Positions 44,901 through 56,900 of a stretch of DNA of 64,000 nucleotides are shown one piece after another. The notes under the pieces were generated by a model, which saw only the letters and a program-made list of their open reading frames with translations, was not told where the DNA came from and ran no database searches. Position 1 is the first letter of the stretch; every line of letters begins with the position of its first letter. The translations under genes and the position numbers were made by a program. The DNA is from Berberis thunbergii (Eukaryota > Streptophyta > Magnoliopsida > Ranunculales > Berberidaceae), in the NCBI GenBank assembly GCA_003290165.1, contig QNQO01001152.1, positions 278,021-342,020 on the forward strand, read 5' to 3'.

Positions 44901-47900
44901 AGAAAGATCTTGAGCGCTGCCTCTCTTTCTTGTTCTGCAGAAAGTTCATGAGGTCAACCTCTATACGAGGGGTGTACTGCTTAAGTGCGCGTCTCAAGGA
45001 ATTTTGTTCTTCAACTGATAGGCTGAGAATAAAATTGAGGACTGCGGTCGAATCGAAATGGGAATAAACTGATATGATACTAGTAATAGCAGCATCCTTG
45101 AGTTTTGTACTTTTATCATGGACTAAAGGCGCTAACTTAGCAAGCCATAGCTTAAGAATGCTGCTGTTACCAGAACCTTCAGAATTCATTGCATGCTTGT
45201 TGAATGAGTTGATAGCAAACTCAATAACAGCTAACTTTGCTTTGGTGACCTTTGCTCATCCAGTGAACGGAGCAAAGCAGGAAGGAGTGAATCTATTCCA
45301 TACGTCTTGCTCACAATTTCCAAAGTTGTTGAAGAAGGCCGTCGAACTAATTCCTTTGGGTCAATTAAACGTGAGAAAACATGAGGCAGGATTCTTTCCA
45401 TGTAACTTTCAAAGGCTTCCTACAAGCTGGAATAATCTCTGCAAGTGTTGTAAGAGCTGCTTGCGCAACTTTATGATGAGGATCATCTAAGTGCTGGAAA
45501 AACAACTTGATTACCTTCTCAAAACTCTGTGTAACTTCTTGGATACCTTTTGGTCCTTGCTGAAGCAAGGTTTGGATGCAGTTAAAAGCAGAAACTCTGG
45601 CGGACCAATCAGAACTAGTTCTCAGACCCTCCGACAATGCATCACTGAGAGACATTGGTCGATTCATATAACTTGACATTTCACCAAGCGCAAGGTGGCT
45701 GTCATCAAAATTATTCCTACCACTTGCTGAAACCCGTGATGATACATTTTTCCTCAAAAGTGGCCTCTGGAAGTTTGGAATATAATTGCTCTGTGAATCC
45801 CTTAAACTCGCATCTTTATAAGGTGTATCTAGATATTGCCTTTCAACTTGCATGTTCAAAGATCGTCTGTTTACCCTCACATCCATATCTTCAACAGAAC
45901 TCCCTTCCTGTTTTATTTCAGAATTTCTCTTGCTTGTATATGAAAGTCGGAGAGAGACTCAGTAGTCAGACTACTGTGGTAAGAGAACTTACCAGAGTCC
46001 CCGGAAGCTTGAATCTGAGAAACTCACAAGACCAGAGTAAAGTAAGCCACCATTGTGACTAGTACCTTTAGACATGTTTGACGTAGACGAATCTGCCAAT
46101 GAACTTGAAGGATGATTTGAAGCAGGAACAGCAGGAGGAAACGGTGGATCGCGAGCTGATGGGAGGGTCAACTCCTGCACTAGGGACAAAAGGAGAAAAA
46201 AAAAAAAAAAAAAAAACTTAGGTATTCTAAAACCACTAACCTAATTTTTTTTACACCATAAATCGAACATCATGGACAGACGCCCAATTCAAGAGAATAA
46301 TTGTATACAAATGCATAAAGTTGATGAACAACAAATACCTAGGTCCAAGCTAGCTGACCGTTTGTCAGAAGAATTGTGTTTGTCAGACATATCTAGACCT
46401 CTAAGCATGCTTTCAATAGCAGTAACTTCTGTTTGCTGGCGTGCAATACACTCTCAAGGCTTCTCTCAGTACCTTTTCCCAACAATTTTGCTTGTGACAA
46501 TAGCATACCAGAAGAAAGAGATGTTCCCGAGGGTAGACTTGTACTCTTGTCCATTGCAACAATGGCAGAAGTTTCCATATCCAGGTAAATTTGAGGAAGG
46601 TGTATGAGACGGAGTATGCGACACTTGCACACCTCTCTCGCGAAGTGACGGGGAAGCATATCGCCTATGGACTCCTCCTTCTTCGTCATTAATTATCTAT
46701 GCAAAGTGCAACATATTAGTACTTATTTACTAGTCAAAACAAGAAGTTTTTTAATACATTAAAACTGAATACCCTTTGTATGATGGGATCAAAAGATGAG
46801 AATAAACGGCGGGAACGCTCTGGCCATGTTTTTATAAACATCCGGTAGCACGTTCTTGCTGTTGCCCGCACCTATCAAATTCCATTTAGACAAGTAATTG
46901 AGTACCAACAGGAAAAGTAATAAATAAATGAAAAGGGGGATTTAAAAATAAAAATAATAATCAAAACATCGGTGAAGTATTTAACAATGTGGAAGAATGG
47001 ATATTGTGTCTAATCTCTGAGATCTAGAACTGAATAGACTTTAGTTGTGGATGAGATTTGTATGACACAGCAGTACAGGACTAGCTTAAATAAACATGTG
47101 TTGCAAGTGGATTGTTCCTCAGAATTCTTTGAGTGCTTCTATTGAAAATAAACTTATATAATTGTGACAGAAGAAGGAGAGGGGGGGGGGGGGGGGGGAG
47201 GAATCAACATTTGGATTCCGTGAAAGGTCCAAAGTTACCTGCCATTAAGGTGGCATTATTCAAAAGTATGAGAAGTTCACACCTTATTGACAATAGGTAT
47301 GTACAAATCAGAGTTCGTACATAAAGAATAAATCAATAATTGCTCCTGTAAATTTGGGAAGAAGACATGACTTCCTATATGATGATGTACTAGCTTATGC
47401 CTGTTCCCACATCTCTCACCTGCCATTAAGGTGGCATTATTCAAAATATGAGAAGTCACACTTTATTGACAATAGGTATGTACAAATCAGAGTTTGTACA
47501 TAAATCATAAATCAACAATTGTTCCGAAAACAAGTGGCACGATTTAAACCTCAAACTAAGCTTATTTTCTTCTGCAATAGCCATTCCTATAAATTTGGAG
47601 AAGACAATGACTCCTATATGATGATGTACTATTCTATGCCTGTTCCCACGTCTCTCTCCTCTCCTATAAATCACAAGTGTTGTTATTCTCTATCCCGTAG
47701 ACAACTTTTGAGGATTGTTTAGATAGAAGTATAGACCTTCTAAAGAAATTGATTGTAACTAAACCACACCCCCAATAAAAATTTTAGCTAAAACCAATTA
47801 TCCAACAAGCCCCAGCGAGGATTGAACCCTTAACCTGTGATACCATTTGACACAGTTTATTACCTCAGCCAAAAAATCCTTGGTATGAGAACAACCGAAA

Positions 47901-50900
47901 AAGCCTTCCGCATTTAAGTAGTGTCAAAATCGCTCGAGAGTCCTAACTCCTAAGATGTGGGTCATGCATGGAACATGTATCTTTCCAGCACACCACAGTC
48001 CATCTCTTATCTAGAGTCGAAGTGCAACACAACACTTCCGTGCGCCACCCAATTAGCCACTATCACTCTAAATATGTTGTCTTTGAAAAAAAAACCGCCT
48101 AAAAATCCACAATAATATTCTCAGTACACACCATTCGTGTTGCCAACTCACAACTCATCCCCAAAGCAATGGCGAATAATTTGAGGCCATCTACGAAGCT
48201 CCACTAAATATACTCACCACATTGATCAATCCACTCATAGGAAACCAAACATGTCATCTGTACATCAACCACTTGAGGGTCCCACATCGTCAACATCCCA
48301 ACTGACCTCCCTAAAGCAATTCACGGTAACATCATTCCACCTTACCCCAAGCCCAACATCTCCTTACTGAGGCCTGAGACACATGATCCACGTCTTACCA
48401 AAATTCTTTCCACCAAGACCACAATCTGGATCCTAATGACATTTCACATGCCTTTTCAAAGTTAATATTTGTTTTCTTAAATACCTAAGTACCTCTTCTT
48501 GACCGAGTACACCAACTAATTAATAACCATCAACCCATCAGAATTTCCAATCTTTGACCAAAGTTCCATGGTTAGGTACTTAGGTCCTATAATCACATCA
48601 TTGCTATAAAATAGGTATTCAATCTCCAGTCATAAAAACAAATTTTGGAAGTCAACCACCACCACCATAACTCCCCACCAAAACATCTTAACATACCATA
48701 AATAAACCCAACAGAAAGCCATCCGAACCTCGCACCTAGTCACTTTCATCACAACTACTCCCACAGCTCTTAATTGCCTCAAGAATCTGCCACAACTCAT
48801 ATCGACCTCAAGAATGTCCTCAGAACTAAAGTAATGTCAAGCCTTTTCTTTATCATTGTTAAAAAAAGTGTCACAAACATGGCCTCAACTCTGGTCTTAT
48901 ACTAACACACCATCAATCTTCATCCTTGTTACAGTGTGTATATAGCTGGCAATTAGGCTGTCAATTAGAGATTCTATTTGATATAGTTTCCTAGTATAGA
49001 TACAATAGGTTGTATATAAATACATGTATTACTTTCAATGAATATATCGAATTAGTGTATTCTCTTAATCTCTTAACATGGTATCAGAGCTACTTAGGGT
49101 TTGAGAGCCGCTTAGGGTTTGAGATTGAGATTCGAAGTTTGAAGTTAGGGCTTAATATTCGAAGTTTGAAATTTGAAGTTTGGTTCTCACAGCATTTCAG
49201 AGCCACCAACACCGCAGTTCAGAGCCACTCAGGCTACCGATCGACCCTCACAGGCGTCGATCTATCTTCCCAGGCGTCGTTCGAAGCCGTCTGACCTTCT
49301 CAGCCTCCAATCGAAGTCGATCGACCCTCCAGCCACCAATCGAAGTCGATCGATCGTTCTTCCAGCCTCACAATCGATCGATCGATCGTTCTCCGCCACA
49401 ATCGATTGTTCGATCGTTCTCTGCCACAAATCGATCGTTCTTCCAGCCTCACAATCGATCGATCGACCCTCCAGCCACCTTCACAGGCGTCGATCGACTC
49501 TTCAGTCACCTTCGAAGTCGATTGATCTTTTACAATGGGGAGATACAAAAGCTTAAGCCCTAGACGTATCAGTAGGAGCCCTCCGCGTCGTAAACAATAC
49601 GACGAACCACCTCGAGATAGGTTCCGCGGTGGCGGAAGGTCATCATCTTTCAGAGAGAGACGGTCTTCTCCTCCCACTGGTTTGCTCATCCGTAACATCG
49701 CTCTTGATGCGAAGCCTGAAGATCTTAGGGTTTCGTTTGAGCGTTATGGCCTAGTTAAGGATGTTTATCTTCCTAAGAATTACTACACTGAAGAGCCACG
49801 TGGTTTTGGGTTTGTAGTACCGTAATGCTGATGATGCAGCTGAGGCCAAGCACCAGATGAATCATCGAGTTATTGGTGGTCGGGAGATAACAATTGTTTA
49901 TGCTGAGGAAAACTGAAAAACTCCGCCTACTTCGCTTAGTGGTGCTTTGGTAAGTCGAAATAACAGCTATGCACCTGGGAAACCGTCTAATCATATTGCG
50001 GTCACTACTGATGCCTCTGACAAATCGGTCCTTATCTCTGCTGATGAATTTGCCAAGTTCTCAAAGTATCAGGAATCACTCCAGTCTTCATCTCCTTCTG
50101 TCACATCTATTGCTAATTCAGGTAAACCCGATGTATGTATTCTTTCATCATCCTCCAAGTGGGTCATTGATTCTGGTGCCACAGATCATATGACAGGTAA
50201 TTCTAGTCTATTTTCTTCTTTTCGATCCTATGTTTCTACTTCTACCGTCACTTTAGCCGATGGGTCACCATCTTGTGTTCGCGGGTCTGGCACCATCAAC
50301 CCTACCCCCTCGCTCTTGTCATTTGTCTTACATTTACCTAATTTATCCTTTAATTTGCTCTCTGTAAGTCAGCTTACTCGTAATCTTAACTGTTGTGTCT
50401 CATTTTATCCTGATCATTGTTTATTTCAGGATCTTATGACGAAGAAGATTATTGGTAAAGGACATGAGTCTGGAGGCCTCTACATTCTTGATACATCGGT
50501 ATCGAGTTCTATTGCTTGCTCCAGTGTCACGTCTCCTTTCGAGGCTCATTGTAGGTTGGGTCATCCGTCTCTCCCTTTACTCAAAAAGCTTTGTCCTCAA
50601 TATCTAGTCTCGATTGATGTTACCTTCCTGGAAGACGCACCTTATTTTCTGTCTTCATCTGTTCCCACTCGCCAGGGAGAGGATGATGATTTGTTAGTCT
50701 ATTCCATCACATCCTCTGGCCCCGTCTCGGCACCAGCACCTGTCTCGTCATCTGTTTCGGCACCAGCACCTGTCTAGGAACCAGCTCCTGTCAAATCTCC
50801 TATTATTCAGGTTTACTCCAGGCGTCCACCTATTGATTCATGTCCTGCACCTGCTCCTTCATCGTCAGATCCAGTCCCGAGCGATGATCTTCCTATTGCA

Positions 50901-53900
50901 TTGCGCAAAGGTAAACGCCAGTGTGCTTATCCTATTTCTTCCTTTGTTTCTTATAATAACTTGTCGTCTTCCTCTTGTTCTTTTATTGCTTCCATTGATT
51001 CTATCTCTCTTCCTAAAACTGTTCGTGAAGTCATATCTCATCCTGGTTGGCATAATGCAATGATAGAGGAGATGAATGCTTTAGATGACAATGGTACTGG
51101 GTACTTGGTACTTGGGACTTGGTCGATTTACCTTCAGAAAAAAGGGTTATAGATTGCAAATGGGTCTTCGATGTTAAGGTCAATCCGGATGGGTCAGTTG
51201 CCCGATTGAAAGTCCGTCTTGTCGCAAAGGGCTATGCTCAAACCTATGGGGTGGATTACTCTGACACTTTCTCTTCTGTTGCAAAGTTGACCTCTGTTCG
51301 GTTATTTATTTCCATGGCGGCTTCCCATCATTGACCTTTACATCAGCTTGATATCAAGAATGTTTTTCTTCATGGCGATTTTCAGGAGGTGTATATGGAG
51401 CAACCTCCTGGTTTTGTTGCTCAGGGGGAGTCAGGGCGAGTTTGTCGTCTTCGAAAATCTTTATATGGTTTGAAACAGAGTCCTCGTGCTTGGTTTGGAA
51501 AGTTCAGTCAGGCTGTTGAGAAATTTGGTATGAAGAAAAGCAAGTCTGACCACTCTGTATTTTACAAACGATCCGCAGCTGGTATCATTCTGTTAGTTGT
51601 GTATGTGGATGACATTGTAATTACTGGAAATGATACTAGAGGAATCGCATCTCTTAAATCCTTCATTCATACTCAATTTCACACGAAGGATTTGGGGGTG
51701 TTAAAGTATTTCTTGGGAGTTGAAGTCACTCGGAGTAAACAAGGTATATTTCTATTTCAGAGAAAATATGTCCTTGACTTATTAACTGAGACAGGTAAAT
51801 TGGGAGCAAAGCCTTGTAGTACTCCAATGACTCCAAATGTACAGCTTACAGAAGAGGGGGAACCATTTGAAGATCCTGAAAGATATCGAAGGTTGGTTGG
51901 GAAGTTGAATTACCTTATCATGACTCGTCCAGATATTGCATACTCAATCAGTGTTGTCAGTCAGTTTATGTCATCCCCAACAATTCATCATTGGGCAGCG
52001 TTAAAGCAAATTTTGAGTTACTTGAAAGGAGCACCAGGACGAGGTATCGTGTACAAAAATCATGGGCATACTCATATTGAATGTTTTTCAGATGCAGATT
52101 GGGCAGGTTCCAAAATGGATAGACGATCCACTTCAGGTTATTGTATCTTTGTTGGAGGGAATGTGGTCTCATGGAAGAGTAAGAAGCAAAGCGTTGTGTC
52201 AAGATTCAGTGCAGAGTCTGAATATAGGGTTATGGCACAGTCTGTATGTGAGATCATTTGGATATATCAGCTCTTGACTGAAGTAGGACTTAAAACTACA
52301 GTACCAGCGAAATTGTGGTGTGATAACCAAGCTGCTCTTCATATTGCATCTAATCCTGTGTTTCATTAACGGACTAAACACATTGAAATTGATTGTCATT
52401 TTATTCGTGAGAAAATTCAACATGGCTCGATTTCTACAGGACATGTGAAAACTGGAAAACAACTAGGGGACATCTTCACGAAAGCTTTAAATAGGGCTCG
52501 GGTTGACTATCTTTGTAACAAGTTGGGCATGATTAACATTTATGCTCCAGCTTGAGGGAGAGTGTTACAGTGTGTATATAGCTGGCAATTAGGCTGTCAA
52601 TTAGAGATTCTAATTGATATAGTTTCCTAGTATAGATACATTAGGTTGTACATAAATACATGTATTACTTTCAATGAATATATCGAATTAGTGTATTCTC
52701 TTAATCTCTTAACAATCCTCAATAATCAATATCATTCAATGTTTTCCTAAGAGACGGACCTCCCTACCATGGTTTAACAAACGTTGCAAGGCTGCAATTT
52801 GAGGCTCGCCTCACTACGAGGCTTATGATTAGCGAATTGAAGATTTAGGCCTCGTTGGATTTTCAACAATTGATTAAATTAGTATCCATTTATTCAAATG
52901 ATTGTGACTAAATCATACACTGATTGAGTGAGGCATATGCCTCAATTCAATGAGGCTTACACCTCACTTATGCCTCATGAAATGGCCACGCCCCCGATTA
53001 AGATTTTTTAAACCTTACTCCCTACAATTGTATTTTCACATGTAAATTTGAGCCTGTTATCCATTCATACACCTTAGACAGAATTGGATGTGAGATGCTA
53101 TAGAAAAGCTTAACTGATGACTTGGACAAATTGATCTAGGATAAACAGCGCTGAGCTTGATCTATTGTCTGATTGAGCCTCTAGACCTATTTTGCACATC
53201 ATTTAATTTATCTGAGCCACAAATAGACACATAAGTGTCTATAATTTTAGGGGTGTAGCCTTATATTGAACATAATGTGTTTTAACTATGCTTCAGAGTT
53301 CTAGCTTGCCAATTGGCATAAAATAGTAGTGCAAGTAATTGATCCTCTGATTGGGAATTAAATTTGACTCATTGGCCTTAATGCATCAATATTGAATCTT
53401 GAATCAGCTGCTCGAGACATAATTTGTCTCGTGAATTCCAAATCATAAATATTCATAGAAATTTCATGATTTCAAAGAAAGACAATTTGAAAAATGAGAA
53501 AGAAGGAGAAAAAGGGATAAAAATTCTGATTTACATGGACCCGTTAAACTTTGATTTGAATGTCAACTATATAGTTAATCAGCTTAGGATTCCATCTCAT
53601 CAGCCTATGTCCAAAAAAAACACTTGCCAAAAATAAAGTCTTCATTATTTATCCAACAAACAGTTGTATATACCTAACCCCTCTTTCAATGCACCACTGC
53701 ACCCACTGCCACAACTCAATAGTCATGACCACAGTACTGACTGATGACATGAATTATGGGTGCATACAAATGAGACAAAGGAGTACCGAAACTTCTTATC
53801 ATTTCCAGGCACCTAGTACACTTTAGGTATAAAATTTATTTTCAAATCACCATTTACTGCAAAAAAAAACTACAGTAAATGATGATATGCATGATGGGTT

Positions 53901-56900
53901 CACACGCCTAATAATATAGATGATGGGTATACACACTGAATAATATGCACGATTTGTACATACAAATGAGACAAAGGAGTACTGAAGCTTCCCGTTCATT
54001 TCCAGGTACCTAGTACTCTTTAGGCACAAAATTAATTTTTGCAAATCATCATCTGTAATTGAATCCAAGACCTTGGGACAAATGCTTTAAGACCATATTA
54101 AGTCATCATTTACTCTAAAAGCATAAAGTTGTTAGAGGTGGATCAATCAAATGTCAAGTGATCAGGGACCATGGACAACGCAATTGGACTATAGTTAATT
54201 TTCACAAGTAAAAGCTACGCTATTAAGCCACCAGAATGGTACCTCACTCATAGCATCTGCTACACAGCACCTTATGAGATCTTCATAAAGATCAGCTGAC
54301 CGTTGTATTTCTGGTGCATCAGCCCAATACTCTAGTATTAGAAGTGCATACTCACAACACCTGCAACAAACAAAATGGTTACTGGATCATAAAGAAGTTA
54401 ACAAGTACTGATTTTAAGCAAGAAGCTCGATAATAAAATACCTGGCACGAAGTACTGCATTGCGATCATTCTTTGCACAATCAGCTACCCTAGGAAGCAC
54501 ACGGGCTACTTTGCAGTTACGCAACATCTGAAAGGTTTAAACACTAGGTGAATATAAGCATAAACACTGAGAATCAAAAGCTATGACAGAAAATAAATAA
54601 AAATAAAAAACAAAAAATATACCGTCTTTATGCAGTTGTCCGCAGATTCTGCAATTACAAGTACAGTAATCACAACAAGTTTGAAAAGAACCTGTAAAGG
54701 TTATTGAGATGACAGCCTTCAGCATAAGAATATGAATAATAACAGACTAAATCTATCTTACAATTCACATAGGTGTTTTACTATTCATTACTGACCGGGA
54801 CAAACATCAAATGAGAATTGGAGATCAAATACGGCTAGGATTAAAAGTTGGGAAGATGTTGAGGGTTGAGATTCATTCTTCTCTACAATGGTATGCTTGT
54901 AAATATAAAACATGTAGAAGGAAAAAATTGAAAAAAAAGTTAGTGGAATGTACATGTGGCGAAGAGAGAAAGATTGTGTTTTTTTTCTTTCAAAATAAAA
55001 ACTACCATAACTATTTATGTAATTGTCGGATTTTGATCAACTTGATATCATTGAAATGCAATTTTGAAGATCTTTCTAACGAAACCAATTATCAATACAA
55101 CCACTTAAAATTTCAAAATATGTATTTTATTATTAAAACATGTAAGTATTTTCAATATTTTCATACCTAAGTATAACATTTTTCAAATAAATGGACGGAC
55201 ATTTTAATGAACATTCAACAATGACCTTGAACATTCAATCGATTCTAATTTTAACCGAGTTTGACTCTTAAAAAATTTATATTTTTACCATAAAATAGAC
55301 TTGCACCTAAAAAAATAGTTTAAATTCTAAAATATATTTTTTAATGAAATTGATTGAGAGCGGTGGGAATGGTAGTGAGGGTGTTCAATGCATGATAATT
55401 AGCAGAAAAAAAAATGCATGTAGAATGCCAAAGGCACGGGTAATATGCTAGTATTCAACAAGATAAGGTGAACTCACGGGAATAAACATCTCAGCGCATG
55501 CCTCAAAATCTCGAAGAAGCTCCTTTGATAATAAGCATAGCAGGTGGCAAGCCTGCAGAATCATACAGCCAAATGAACATTACAATTTGTTTACTATACA
55601 TACCAAACATGAACTGGCACTTTATTGTCAATGAATATGCATCATATAAATTATCTCATTTATTGGGTTCCGAGAAACTTAAGCATAATGACATATTTTC
55701 TTCCAAAGAGAGTGAAACTCCTGCTAAGGACAATGTCTAGCATGAATAGCTCCACGAAAAAAGATTAAAAAAAAAAAAAATAGCTCTAACCTGAACTGGG
55801 CATAGTGCTGGCAGAACCAGTCCAGGTGACCTGCGTATATATGTACATGCATGTGTACATAAGTGAGTACATACATAAATACGTATGTACGGTATTTTGT
55901 GAAGACTAGAAATACAAAACGCAGCAAGATTAGATAAGAACTCATAGCTAAAGACTTCAAGAAATAAATCTATTAAAAGTGTACGCACATTTATGCAAAC
56001 TTTAACACATTGACACTATATATCATGGATACACATAGGTAAGTTACTTATATTTCCATTATCCCCATCTCTGGTATTTTCACTAGCCACCCAAAAAGCA
56101 TGATTTGTTAATAATGACAATAACTAAGAAAGAAAAAAATAAATACAGTTCACTTTCATCTTCCCCAGGATCACATGCTACCAAATTACCCCACAGGAAG
56201 TTACATTTATTTCCATTATCTACCAGTGTTATTATTTTCATTCATATCATTTCCTAGTCCAAAAAGAGTGGTATATTAATAAATAAAAAATGATAACAAT
56301 AATGTATAATTCTGCCAGATTCCATCTTCCACATTCTTACATGCTACCACGAAATCTACTTACCCCACCCTCCCACAAGCATTCCATATTTCATTTCTAG
56401 ACCTAGAAAGCTCAACAATAGGTCTCTATTATATTAATGAAGGCCTATTTGAGGTTGTTGAAGTCCGATATATTGAGTCACAAGCAATTCAGTTGGGCCT
56501 ATAGTTCTAGCGAAATCACATGTTTTGTGCCGTAAACAGTGCCAATCTTGTGCTTCTTCGACCACAACGTTAATTCCATGCCATTCAAATCCACTACCTT
56601 CGGCACATTGTGCGCCTTTGGCATGTCGTGCATCCCAACCTTGTTTTACTACACCCACTCCCCCCCCCCCCCAGGCCAACATCCATTGCTTTTTTTATCC
56701 ATTTTCCTTTTCCTTAAGAGTAGTTAATGCAAGAACCAAGAAGTGTTAATATTTTATCAACATAAATTTACACACTAAATCGATTGATCCCAATGATGGC
56801 ATGTTTGTCATGCGCGAAGAAGTGCACAGATACACGAGTTTTATTGAAGCAAAAAAATTATTATCATATCATGCTCCAGATTTTACTGTGACAAAAAAGC

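Larger units (their letters stand above)
48927..52714 (+). mobile_element. Young copia-derived element carrying an SR-protein segment
   Basis: The 152-bp LTRs (48927-49078, 52563-52714) begin TGTTACAG, end CTTAACA, and differ by about three substitutions. The target duplication ATCCT lies at 48922-48926 and 52715-52719. TGGTATCAGAGC follows the left LTR directly, and the purine tract TTGAGGGAGAG precedes the right one. The interior contains an RS/RRM segment, protease and pre-integrase, a deletion of the integrase core, then RT and RNase H. It is in a CLASP intron in antisense orientation. With no gag or integrase core it would depend on a helper element. Confidence 0.95.

Noticed and set aside
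44242..45490. Plus-strand open frames at 44242, 44396, 45074 and 45655
   Set aside because: Antisense shadows of CLASP exons.
54811..55170. 119-codon plus-strand open frame in a CLASP intron
   Set aside because: AT-rich, Lys/Asn/Tyr-rich translation without a motif. Expected by chance at this composition.
56434..56682. Minus-strand open frame with Trp/Gly/His-rich peptide
   Set aside because: I considered a captured gene fragment, but no motif or splice site supports it. It adjoins a C run that lengthens the frame artificially.
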